Source: an uncultured Eubacteriales bacterium
GTDB taxonomy: Bacteria; Bacillota; Clostridia; Christensenellales; Aristaeellaceae
Direction: 5' to 3'
DNA length: 5,592 bases
Assembly: GCA_900548125.1 (NCBI GenBank)
Contig: URJN01000156.1
Span: 1 to 5,592 of the forward strand
The position numbers and the translations under genes are program-made. Below the pieces are notes generated by a model. The model was not told the origin of the DNA. It made no database searches and worked only from the letters and a program-made list of their open reading frames with translations. Positions within the stretch are counted from its first letter, which is position 1; each line of letters begins with the position of its first letter. Below are positions 1 through 5,573 of the stretch, piece by piece.

Positions 1-181
1 TTTCTTGAGCCAAGTATACCATATTTCCAAATGAAAAAACAGCCTCCTTATGCTTATATATGAGAAAGTGGAGATTTCGTTGTATGCTTGTCCGCAAGGA
101 TTCTAATAGAGTGCCACCCTTTAGCACGCTAAATTTGCCTGCAAGGTCTGGCGTATTATGCCTTTGCGACAGAAAGAAAAG
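1..181. other. AT-richer gene-poor left edge
   Basis: No gene can be supported here. By hand count the first 60 bases are about 32% GC and the first 180 about 40%, while parts of the glycosyltransferase genes reach about 70%. A plus-strand reading frame runs from base 1 to a TGA at 61-63 and could be the last 20 codons of a gene entering from the left. Alternatively, a strong minus-strand Shine-Dalgarno match (AAGGAGG, 43-49) precedes a possible TTG start at 28-30 (12-nt spacing) or an ATG at 20-22 (20-nt spacing), which could open a gene running off the left edge. Neither reading has enough residues to be recognised. A plus-strand frame from 60 to 257 runs into the tRNA gene and is not a credible gene. 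Confidence 0.5.
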
Positions 182-226
182 AAAAAATCCGAACCCATTT
201 CCGATTTGGAAAATCTGGTTCGGATT
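182..226 (-). terminator. Intrinsic terminator downstream of tRNA-Leu
   Basis: On the minus strand, AATCCGAACC (217-226) pairs perfectly with GGTTCGGATT (186-195) across a loop of about 21 nt that is itself partly self-complementary. A run of T residues follows on the minus strand (complement of the A-rich bases 178-187). A stable stem plus a U-tract, placed 10 nt past the end of the tRNA gene, is a typical Rho-independent terminator. It would end the tRNA transcript, and also any read-through from the upstream glycosyltransferase operon. Confidence 0.88.
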
Positions 227-235
227 ATACTGGTC

Positions 236-322
236 TGGTGCGGGAAACAGGACTTGAACCTGCATGAAATTGCTTTCACTAGAACCTGAATCTAGCGCGT
301 CTGCCAATTCCGCCATTCCCGC
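236..322 (-). tRNA. tRNA-Leu, anticodon CAG
   Basis: The minus strand folds into a complete class II (long variable arm) tRNA. The acceptor arms are GCGGGAA (316-322) and TTCCCGC (240-246), followed by discriminator A (239) and an encoded CCA (236-238). The anticodon stem is CTAGA/TCTAG around the seven-base loop TTCAGGT, giving anticodon CAG, which reads the leucine codon CUG. The T arm contains the canonical GGTTCAAGTCC. The D arm begins TGGCGGAATTGGCAGACGCG, typical of bacterial tRNA-Leu. The variable arm, TGAAAGCAATTTCA, forms its own small stem as expected for leucine tRNAs. The gene is 84 nt without CCA. It is expressed from its own promoter and ends before a strong terminator. Confidence 0.97.
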
Positions 323-338
323 AAACTCGACGAGAAAT

Positions 339-367
339 ATTATATCCTTGTCGGTGAAATTTGTCAA
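339..367 (-). promoter_or_regulatory. Consensus sigma-A promoter for tRNA-Leu
   Basis: On the minus strand, a perfect -35 box TTGACA (362-367) lies exactly 17 bp from a perfect -10 box TATAAT (339-344). Initiation is predicted around 331-333, about 10 nt before the mature tRNA 5' end at 322. All 12 hexamer positions match consensus, in keeping with a strongly expressed stable-RNA gene. It lies just beyond the stop codon of the YdcF-like gene (390-392). The sequence near the start is CGTCGAGTTT, without an obvious separate GC-rich discriminator. Confidence 0.92.
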
Positions 368-389
368 GGGGTTTTGTGAAAACAGACCG

Positions 390-986
390 TTACAGCGTAA
401 TCTCGCGCAAAATATCATGAAACTGGCTGCCGCAGCGTTCAAGCTCACCCAGTACGGCGTCGATGCCTTCCGGCTCGGTTGTCCAGTTGATGCGTGTGAT
501 GGCGGCTGATGGGGTGGGGCAGAGGAGCAGTTCACTGTCGGGGTAGAGCGTCTGATAATACATTTTGGCGCGTCTTGCGTGGACGGGCATGCAGCACAGA
601 ATGGCGCGGCGGACGGTCAAACGCTCCTGATCGGTGCGCCGACGGGAATAAATGGCGTTCTGATAGGTGAAGGTTGCTTCGTCCTCGCGCAGGATGGCAC
701 TGTCCGGCACGCCGTTTTCCATCAGTACGGTACGCATGAATGCCCATTCGGTTTCAAAGCGTCCTTCGTACTGATGATTTCCTGTCTGTTGCCCGCAAAA
801 CGCTCCGGTCGTGATGGAATAGCGTCCGGAGGGCAAAATCAGCGGAGCATAGCCGTCCAGATAGAGCTTTGCCGCCCATTCGGAAGGCTCGGCATGACCA
901 TTTCCGGGGATAAACAGGATATCTGCGGGCTTCGGGTCGTCCTCAAGAAAGATGAAGCGGGTGATATCGTCAATCCACTCAAGCAT
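390..986 (-). CDS. YdcF-like (DUF218) family protein
   Basis: This 198-residue protein matches the DUF218/YdcF/SanA pattern. A first beta strand, ADILFIPGNG (residues 21-30), is followed by a helix and APLILPSG (47-54), then NGVPDSAILREDEATFTYQNA (starting at 91), where the family's T-x-x-N motif sits at 107-110. ILCCMPVHARRA (129-140) corresponds to the family's 'vtspyHmpRA' segment. Known relatives include E. coli YdcF, reported to bind S-adenosylmethionine, and SanA, linked to envelope barrier function; the reaction catalysed is unresolved. There is no membrane segment or signal peptide, so it is probably cytosolic, and it is shorter than E. coli YdcF (about 266 residues). The ATG overlaps the end of the preceding glycosyltransferase gene by 8 bp and follows GGAAAGG (996-1002) with 9-nt spacing, which implies translational coupling. 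As third gene of a glycosyltransferase operon it may act in envelope glycan metabolism; this is inference. Confidence 0.85.
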   Translation of the reverse strand: MLEWIDDITRFIFLEDDPKPADILFIPGNGHAEPSEWAAKLYLDGYAPLILPSGRYSITTGAFCGQQTGNHQYEGRFETEWAFMRTVLMENGVPDSAILREDEATFTYQNAIYSRRRTDQERLTVRRAILCCMPVHARRAKMYYQTLYPDSELLLCPTPSAAITRINWTTEPEGIDAVLGELERCGSQFHDILREITL

Positions 987-1971
987 GTTCGGAAGCCTTT
1001 CCGGTCAAAAGACCGCAGATGGTGCCTACGCCGTAGACGATGTGTACAACGGGAAAGAGAAAGGGCAGGCAGAGAAAAACGAGCAGCTTGCCGCGCGGAG
1101 CTTCTGCGGCGGCTTTTACGGCAAACACGATATCCAGAATGCCATACAGCAGAAGCATCGCGCAGAGCGGAAGCTCCCACAGCGGAAAAACCGCCAGCAG
1201 GACGACGAGAGCCAGCACAAACAGCGCAGGAATCAGATGACGGGGCGCAAAGCAGCGGGGCTGGATGCGCATCGTGCGGCCAATCCAATAGCCGTTGCCC
1301 CATTTTTGATTGAGCTGACCGCGAAGAGTCTTGCGTGCCGCATGCCAGGAGAGAATATCGGGAGAGAAGTAGAAGCGGTATCCTGCCTTGCGCATGCGGT
1401 AGTGCATGTCGTTGTCCTCCGTGCGGCGCAGGCGTTCGTCATACAACCCGACCCGATCATAAACCTCACGGCGGTAGAGCGCATAGGCAAGCGTATCCAC
1501 ATAGCGCGCCTCGCCGCCGTTGCGGAAGGGCGCTGCTCCGCCGCAGAAACGGGAGGTATCCAGCGCGCGGGTCACGGCTTCCCAGTCGCTTTCCGGTTCT
1601 GCGCCGCATACGCTGCCGCCGACGATATCCTCGCCGTTTTCCAGCGCACGGACATTTTTTTCGAGGAAATCCTTCGGGATGCGTGCGTGCGCATCCAGGC
1701 GGATTACGGCGTCGCCTGTGGCTGCTTGCAGGGCGATGTTGATGCCGCTGGCGAGCCAACGCTTCGGGTTGTCCAGCACCTTGACGGAAAAAGGCGCACG
1801 CTTGGAAAAATCGCACATCATCTGCCGTGTTCCGTCCGAGGATGCGCTGTCTACGAGCAGCACCTCAAGCTGGCGCGGCGCAAGTGTTTGTGCGAGAAGA
1901 TCGTCCAGCAGCGCACCCAAACACTTTTCTGCGTTGTATGCGACGATAATAAAGCTGACTTTGGTCATCAT
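979..1971 (-). CDS. GT2 glycosyltransferase, ExoA-like, with C-terminal membrane helices
   Basis: This 330-residue protein has a complete GT-A glycosyltransferase family 2 domain. The N-terminal strand is VSFIIVAYNAEKCL (5-18), with nucleotide-binding VLLVDSASSDGT (37-48) and a metal-binding region VIRLDAHARIP (89-99). RLDAHA is the variant of the DxD motif seen in ExoA-like enzymes of succinoglycan synthesis. The likely catalytic acidic motif is TEDNDMHYR (184-192), followed by QKWGNGYW (222-229) in place of QxxRW. Three hydrophobic stretches (about 247-262, 264-285 and 297-321) suggest membrane anchoring. By family it would transfer a sugar from a nucleotide sugar to a lipid-linked or growing glycan at the cytoplasmic face; donor and acceptor cannot be told. 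The ATG is set by GGAG six bases upstream and lies 3 nt after the previous gene's stop. A second ATG one codon later is an alternative. Operon partners are another GT2 and the YdcF-like gene. Confidence 0.9.
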   Translation of the reverse strand: MMTKVSFIIVAYNAEKCLGALLDDLLAQTLAPRQLEVLLVDSASSDGTRQMMCDFSKRAPFSVKVLDNPKRWLASGINIALQAATGDAVIRLDAHARIPKDFLEKNVRALENGEDIVGGSVCGAEPESDWEAVTRALDTSRFCGGAAPFRNGGEARYVDTLAYALYRREVYDRVGLYDERLRRTEDNDMHYRMRKAGYRFYFSPDILSWHAARKTLRGQLNQKWGNGYWIGRTMRIQPRCFAPRHLIPALFVLALVVLLAVFPLWELPLCAMLLLYGILDIVFAVKAAAEAPRGKLLVFLCLPFLFPVVHIVYGVGTICGLLTGKASEHA

Positions 1972-1974
1972 AGA

Positions 1975-2907
1975 TCACTCCGCCGCATAGGCGCGGCTTC
2001 TCTTGCGGTAAGTTAAAAGCCCCAGCGGTAAGCCGAAGAAAAAGAGCTTTTGAGAGATGAACGCACGCGGGCGTTTTTTTGCAAGAAGCCAGCCGAGCTG
2101 CATACATTCGAGCATCATCGCAGCGGCAAAGCCCCAGCCCGACAGAAGGACAAGAAGAAAAAGCGCAAGCCAGTCCAGCGCATAGAACGTGAATTTCTCA
2201 CGCTCATGGCGGATATAATCGCGCACGTGGTGCGACGCGAACGCGCAGGCAAGAGCTTGTCCCTCGCCCAGCCGCCGCGCGGAAAAAACCGTATGCAGCG
2301 GGCTTCGGTTGTCGCGCACGGCGTCTGTATGCGTAATCATCGGCACGGGGATTTCGGCAATGCGGCTGCCCATGGCGAGCAGACGCGCGTGAAGCTCGGA
2401 TTCCTCGCAGGCGACCGTATCGGTGGACCAGCCGCCGCAGGCGGCAAGTGCCTCAGCGGTAATCATCAGCGCGCCGCCGAATTCAGGCACGATGCGCTCC
2501 TGCGTGCAGTTAAAGTAATTTTCGTTTCGCGCAACGACTTCTCCGCCGCGCATATAGAGGTCTTCGCGGATACCGCACACACCGTCATATCCATGAGAAG
2601 CCATCGCCATCAGCGCTTTTTCTACGAAACCGGAACGGAGCTGCATATCGCCGTCCAGAAAGAGAAGGTATTCGCCGCGGGCTTCCTTTGCGCCGACGAA
2701 ACGCCCAAGCCCCGCTGTCGTGTCCTTTTCCGCGAGCAGATAGCAGCGCGCGCCGAGCGAACGGGCGGTTTGCAGGCTCTGGTCGGTCGAACAGGAATCG
2801 ACGTAAATCACTTCGTGGGAAAGCCTGCCAAGGGCGGTGCTGATGCTGTTTAAGCAGGCGGTAAGACGCTTTCCTTCATTCTTGCCGATGACGATGACGC
2901 TGATCAA
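1975..2907 (-). CDS. GT2 glycosyltransferase with C-terminal hydrophobic region
   Basis: This 310-residue protein opens directly with the GT2 fold: ISVIVIGKNEGKRL (2-15), HEVIYVDSCSTDQS (31-44), and the metal-binding DxD motif in YLLFLDGDMQL (80-90, DGD at 85-87). The conserved gly-rich acceptor-side segment is EFGGALMIT (142-150), and the acidic pair CEESELHAR (168-175) fits the catalytic-base position. Two hydrophobic stretches, about 243-275 and 286-300, suggest membrane association. It probably adds a sugar to a membrane-linked glycan intermediate; specificity is unknown. The start is TTG at 2905-2907, chosen because GGAGG (2916-2920) stands eight bases upstream and translation begins straight into the first beta strand, as in family members. 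It is the first gene of a three-gene operon, with 3 nt between its stop and the next ATG. Confidence 0.9.
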   Translation of the reverse strand: MISVIVIGKNEGKRLTACLNSISTALGRLSHEVIYVDSCSTDQSLQTARSLGARCYLLAEKDTTAGLGRFVGAKEARGEYLLFLDGDMQLRSGFVEKALMAMASHGYDGVCGIREDLYMRGGEVVARNENYFNCTQERIVPEFGGALMITAEALAACGGWSTDTVACEESELHARLLAMGSRIAEIPVPMITHTDAVRDNRSPLHTVFSARRLGEGQALACAFASHHVRDYIRHEREKFTFYALDWLALFLLVLLSGWGFAAAMMLECMQLGWLLAKKRPRAFISQKLFFFGLPLGLLTYRKRSRAYAAE

Positions 2908-2920
2908 CGCTCTTTCCTCC
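2908..2920 (-). promoter_or_regulatory. Ribosome binding site fixing a TTG start
   Basis: The minus strand reads GGGAGGAAAGAGCG directly before TTG. GGAGG (2916-2920) gives an 8-nt spacer, an ideal distance, and no in-frame ATG lies nearby. This supports the TTG start of the first glycosyltransferase of the operon. Confidence 0.8.
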
Positions 2921-2932
2921 CGAGTACAAATA

Positions 2933-2941
2933 TGCTATAAT
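2933..2941 (+). promoter_or_regulatory. Extended -10 promoter for plus-strand glycosyltransferase-cobO pair
   Basis: The plus strand contains TGCTATAAT, a perfect -10 hexamer (2936-2941) with the TGn extension (2933-2935). The -35 position 17 bp upstream (2913-2918, TTTCCT) is poor, so recognition would rely on the extended -10. Initiation is predicted near 2947-2949, leaving a leader of about 40 nt before the downstream glycosyltransferase start. The hexamer is nearly self-complementary and also offers a TATTAT on the minus strand. Confidence 0.6.
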
Positions 2942-2953
2942 ACAGATAAAACT

Positions 2954-2982
2954 ATTATGGCACAAAATCGGGCGATTGGCAA
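2954..2982 (-). promoter_or_regulatory. Sigma-A promoter for the minus-strand glycosyltransferase operon
   Basis: On the minus strand, TTGCCA (2977-2982) and CATAAT (2954-2959) are separated by exactly 17 bp, matching 10 of 12 consensus positions. Initiation is predicted near 2947, about 27 nt before the GGAGG of the first operon gene. A weaker alternative, TTGTGC with TATTAT (2937-2942) at 17-bp spacing, overlaps it. Confidence 0.65.
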
Positions 2983-2989
2983 GCCGGAA

Positions 2990-3982
2990 ATGAGGGAGAT
3001 GCTTTTGCTGCTGAGCGTGATCATACCTTTTTATCGGGTGGAAAAGTATATCGGCGCGTGTCTTGCGGCCCTTGAAGGGCTGGAGGAATGTGAAGCTCTG
3101 CTGGTGGATGACTGCGGGGATGACCAAAGCGCGGATATCGCGCAGGCATACTGTGCGGCGCATCCCTTTGCCCGCGTCATTCGTCGGGAGAAGAACGGCG
3201 GGCTTTCCGCCGCGCGCAATACCGGACTTTCCGCTGCAAAGGGCGAATATGTGTATTTTCTGGACAGCGACGATATCCCGAACGCACAGGCACTTTTGCG
3301 GGTGACGAAGCGGGCGGAAGTGCAGAAATTGGATGTTGCAAAAGCGCGGTTCTGCTATTTGGATGATGAAACAGGCGAGCTTTCCGACGGCGCGGCAATC
3401 AGTCCGACGGAAATCATGAGCGGCGGCGAGTTGTTTGCCGCCCAGTGCGCAGAGGGTGTATACGAGCCGATGGTCTGGCAATGCGTCTATCGGCGCGCGT
3501 TCCTTGATGAAATCGGGCTGAGAATGGCGGATGGATTGTTGTTTGAAGACGAGCTGTTTCAGGCACCCGCGCTGCTGAAGGCGAAACGCACACAGGCGTT
3601 TGAGGATGTCCTTCTTCAATATCGCCAGCGGCAGGGCAGCATCATGGCGTCATTCGCCCGAAGCAGCAAATGGTGCGAAAGCTATTTGCAGGTATGCAGA
3701 AAGCTCGATGAGCTGGCGCAGACGCTGGAGAACGGCGCTGCAAAACGCGCACTAAAAAAGCGAATCGGTCAAATCGCGCTCAGCGTCGGGAAGAATATCC
3801 CCGCATATCATTTGCCGCCGACAGTTGCGCAGGAAGCGATGGAGTTTTTGAAAAAGAATCGGCGGGAATTGGCAGGGTATGCGCTGCACAGCGGCGATGC
3901 GGTCGTTGCGGCGCAGGGCGTTCTGCTGAGATTATCGCCAGAGGCGTTTGTGGCGAGCTATGACAAGGCGGCGGGAAGGTGA
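2990..3982 (+). CDS. GT2 glycosyltransferase, EpsJ/CpsJ-like
   Basis: This is a 330-residue protein from the ATG at 2990. It carries the standard GT2 fold: LSVIIPFYRVEKYIGACL (8-25), ALLVDDCGDDQS (36-47), EKNGGLSAARNTGL (67-80) and YVYFLDSDD (87-95) holding the DxD metal site. LLFEDELF (183-190) is the likely catalytic acidic motif, and YRQRQGSIM (211-219) is the typical tail motif of EpsJ/CpsJ-like polysaccharide glycosyltransferases. No membrane segment is visible, so the enzyme is probably a cytosolic transferase acting on a lipid-linked acceptor; sugar specificity is unknown. The start is uncertain. ATG 2990 has only a weak GGAA upstream, ATG 2999 is too close to the GAGGGAG at 2992-2998, and TTG 3005 sits six bases after that GAGGGAG and gives the usual short N-terminus (325 residues). 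The frame stays open back to a GTG at 2837, but that extension overlaps the divergent gene and is not glycosyltransferase-like. cobO follows after 5 nt. Confidence 0.9.
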   Translation: MREMLLLLSVIIPFYRVEKYIGACLAALEGLEECEALLVDDCGDDQSADIAQAYCAAHPFARVIRREKNGGLSAARNTGLSAAKGEYVYFLDSDDIPNAQALLRVTKRAEVQKLDVAKARFCYLDDETGELSDGAAISPTEIMSGGELFAAQCAEGVYEPMVWQCVYRRAFLDEIGLRMADGLLFEDELFQAPALLKAKRTQAFEDVLLQYRQRQGSIMASFARSSKWCESYLQVCRKLDELAQTLENGAAKRALKKRIGQIALSVGKNIPAYHLPPTVAQEAMEFLKKNRRELAGYALHSGDAVVAAQGVLLRLSPEAFVASYDKAAGR

Positions 3983-3987
3983 AGCGG

Positions 3988-4515
3988 ATGAACAATAAAC
4001 TGCATGTCTACACCGGAAACGGCAAGGGAAAGACGACAGCGGCTATGGGGCTGGCGGTTCGCAGCGCGGGGCACGGACGGCGCGTATTGATTGCGCAGTT
4101 TTTGAAGGACGGAAGGAGCGGTGAACTGAACGCTTTCAAAATGCTGCCGAGCGTAGAGGTTTACCCGATGAAGCCGGTCAGCGGCTTTGTCTTTGCGATG
4201 AGCGAAGAAGAAAAGAGGCAGACGGAGAAAGAGCAGCGTGCGCAGGCGTTGGCTCTTCGGACGTATATCGAGCAGAGCCGTCCGGAGCTGATTGTATTGG
4301 ATGAACTGAACGTTGCGCTTTCGACGGGCATGCTGGATAGAGAAACAGCCGACGCGCTGCTGGAAACCGCGCTGCAATGCGGCGACACCGTGGCAACGGG
4401 ACGCAATGCGCCGGAATGGCTCATTCAGCGGGCAGACTATGTTTCTGAAATATGCGCCGAAAAGCACCCGTTTCAAACGGAAGGCTTAAAGGCAAGAGCG
4501 GGAATTGAGTATTGA
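3988..4515 (+). CDS. cobO: Corrinoid adenosyltransferase (CobO/BtuR/CobA family)
   Basis: This 175-residue protein is full length for the family. It has the P-loop TGNGKGKTTAA (9-19), which binds ATP, the Walker-B-like IVLDELNVAL (102-111), ATGRNAP (136-142), and the closing block ADYVSEICAEKHPF (149-162) through ARAGIEY at the C-terminus. The family transfers the 5'-deoxyadenosyl group of ATP to the cobalt of reduced corrinoid (cob(I)yrinic acid a,c-diamide or cobalamin), giving adenosyl-B12 forms for radical mutases and other enzymes; it acts in the cytosol. The ATG at 3988 is preferred because GGGAAGGTG (3973-3981) gives good ribosome-binding spacing. A GTG at 3979, overlapping the previous stop as GTGA, would add three residues. 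Translational coupling to the upstream glycosyltransferase is likely. No cobalamin riboswitch and no other cobalamin gene is visible, so this may serve corrinoid salvage rather than full synthesis; that is inference. Confidence 0.95.
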   Translation: MNNKLHVYTGNGKGKTTAAMGLAVRSAGHGRRVLIAQFLKDGRSGELNAFKMLPSVEVYPMKPVSGFVFAMSEEEKRQTEKEQRAQALALRTYIEQSRPELIVLDELNVALSTGMLDRETADALLETALQCGDTVATGRNAPEWLIQRADYVSEICAEKHPFQTEGLKARAGIEY

Positions 4516-4602
4516 GTTTGCTAAAACGGGTTTGCGTCGGAAGGCGTGACTGCGGCATGCGGAAGGATGCAGCGGACGCTCCCGATTATAAAAGAATATA
4601 TG

Positions 4603-4652
4603 AACAGCCCGCCCTCAGGGATGCGCGAGAGCATCCTTGGGAGCGGGCTGTT
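4603..4652. terminator. 22-bp hairpin between convergent genes, probable bidirectional terminator
   Basis: The arms 4603-4624 and 4631-4652 pair over 22 positions with one C-A mismatch and two G-T pairs, closing a 6-nt loop (GCGAGA). The outer ten base pairs, AACAGCCCGC with GCGGGCTGTT, are perfect. It lies between cobO (ends 4515) and the opposite-strand gene (ends 4683). The T-tracts are weak: TTTG on the plus side, and a T/A-rich stretch (TTCATATATTCTTTTATA) on the minus side. It would most plausibly stop transcription from both directions. The 87 bases between cobO and the hairpin hold nothing I recognise. Confidence 0.72.
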
Positions 4653-4682
4653 TGTGATAGAAAATCCTGTGGGAAACAGAAA

Positions 4683-5498
4683 TCAGCGGTCTGCCTCGTC
4701 GGTTTCCGCGGCGTCAGCCAATGCCTGCGCATAGCGGCGGGACATGATGCCCTCCGCAAACAGGTAAGGCACCTTTTCGCGCTCGGTTTCCAGCTGCTGA
4801 ATGTCCGCGTAATCCGGATTGCGTTTCATCATTTCGATGGCTTGCTTGACCTGCACCCTGGTCATGTAATACGGATGATGCTCAAAGTAGGAGGTCGGCG
4901 TCGGGGTGGGGTAGGTCTTGCAGTTGAAGCGAACCATATGCGCAATTGTGCGGCAAGCGTCCTTTTCTTCTACCAACGCGGCTATCATGGCATAGTTATT
5001 TGCCATGTTCTCTTCAGAATAATAGTAAATATCCTTCTGACCGTCAACGTGGCGGATATCCTTGCAATCCTCGTCCTCGTTCATCGCGGCAATCAGCTCT
5101 TCCATGTCGTCGGCTTCTTCCATCAGCGATTTTCGCGAGGTCAACGCCGCGGCGGCACTGCGCCTGCGGATGTAGTCGGCAAGAATCTGCCCGGGACGCT
5201 TGGGCGTTTCCTCAACGGGAGCTTCTTCCTCCGGCTCGCTCGGCGGGAACGGATCTTCGACATCCGGCAGAGATTCCAGATAATCCAGAATATCCTGCTT
5301 ATCGCCATCGGGCGCGCCTTTTTCGCCGTTGATGACTTTTTCAGCACTTTCCTGAAGAATACGCTTCTCCGCCTTGGGGTTGTCCAGCTCGCGGTTTACG
5401 GCAGGATCCAGCGCATCGCTGAACTCGCCCGGAATCTCGTCGGGGTTCAGCTTCACTTCTTTGGAAAAACCCGGTTTGCGGCGACCGAAAAGCGCCAT
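4683..5498 (-). CDS. Acidic protein of unknown function
   Basis: I do not recognise a named family. The 271-residue product has no signal peptide or membrane segment. A short basic N-terminus (MALFGRRKPGFSK) leads to a charged, probably disordered region that is strongly acidic and proline-rich at about 79-102 (DVEDPFPPSEPEEEAPVEE). A helix-prone stretch, RPGQILADYIRRRSAAAALTSRK (from 101), is followed by acidic EEADDMEELIAAMNEDEDCKD (127-147). The C-terminal third looks folded and is tyrosine-rich, with KDIYYYSEENMANNYAMIAALVEEKDACRTIAHMVR (155-190), YPTPTPTSYFEHHPYYMT (196-213) and a terminal PYLFAEGIMSRRYAQALAD (244-262). The ATG at 5496-5498 is chosen because AAAGGAG (5508-5514) stands nine bases upstream; the GTG at 5502-5504 is only three bases from it. 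The gene is convergent with cobO. A role in adaptor or regulatory binding would fit the charged linker, but that is speculation. Confidence 0.8.
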   Translation of the reverse strand: MALFGRRKPGFSKEVKLNPDEIPGEFSDALDPAVNRELDNPKAEKRILQESAEKVINGEKGAPDGDKQDILDYLESLPDVEDPFPPSEPEEEAPVEETPKRPGQILADYIRRRSAAAALTSRKSLMEEADDMEELIAAMNEDEDCKDIRHVDGQKDIYYYSEENMANNYAMIAALVEEKDACRTIAHMVRFNCKTYPTPTPTSYFEHHPYYMTRVQVKQAIEMMKRNPDYADIQQLETEREKVPYLFAEGIMSRRYAQALADAAETDEADR

Positions 5499-5514
5499 GT
5501 TCACCAGCTCCTTT
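5499..5514 (-). promoter_or_regulatory. Ribosome binding site fixing the start of the acidic protein gene
   Basis: The minus strand reads AAAGGAGCTGGTGAAC followed by ATG. AAAGGAG (5508-5514) gives a 9-nt spacer to ATG 5498, against 3 nt to the upstream GTG. No convincing -10/-35 pair is visible between here and the right edge, so the gene may be transcribed from beyond the window. Confidence 0.78.
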
Positions 5515-5548
5515 GTTTTAGTCCTTAACAGGCTGAGTGATGCTTAAA

Positions 5549-5573
5549 CCGCCGCGAAACGGATTCGAGGCGG
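5549..5573. repeat. Short inverted repeat near the right edge
   Basis: CCGCC (5549-5553) pairs with GGCGG (5569-5573), and after one mismatch CGAA (5555-5558) pairs with TTCG (5564-5567), leaving a 5-nt loop. On the minus strand the stem is preceded by TTTTT and followed by only TTT, so it could be a weak terminator of a gene to the right or a leader structure of the acidic protein gene. It may equally lie inside a coding tail: one minus-strand frame stays open from the right edge to a TAA at 5518-5520. Confidence 0.4.

Noticed and set aside
60..257. Plus-strand open frame of 65 codons at the left edge
   Set aside because: It crosses the terminator and enters the tRNA gene, has no good ribosome binding site, and its translation is basic and featureless.
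952..2016. Long plus-strand open frame (354 codons) opposite the ExoA-like glycosyltransferase
   Set aside because: It is antisense to a complete, motif-bearing GT2 gene, its translation has no recognisable domain, and it has no suitable ribosome binding site. It arises from the high GC content.
2050..2853. Plus-strand open frame (267 codons) opposite the first glycosyltransferase
   Set aside because: It is a shadow of a gene with an intact DGD motif and GT2 fold, and its own translation has no family resemblance.
2837..2989. N-terminal extension of the plus-strand glycosyltransferase back to GTG 2837
   Set aside because: The extra 51 residues overlap the divergent gene and both promoters, and precede the normal GT2 N-terminal strand.
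3983..3987. Cobalamin riboswitch upstream of cobO
   Set aside because: There are only 5 nt between the genes, and no B12-box-like element is seen in the glycosyltransferase leader (2942-2989).
4512..5528. Plus-strand open frame (338 codons) starting over the cobO stop codon
   Set aside because: It looks coupled to cobO, but it runs through the 22-bp hairpin and is fully antisense to the acidic protein gene, which has a clear ribosome binding site and a plausible amino-acid composition.
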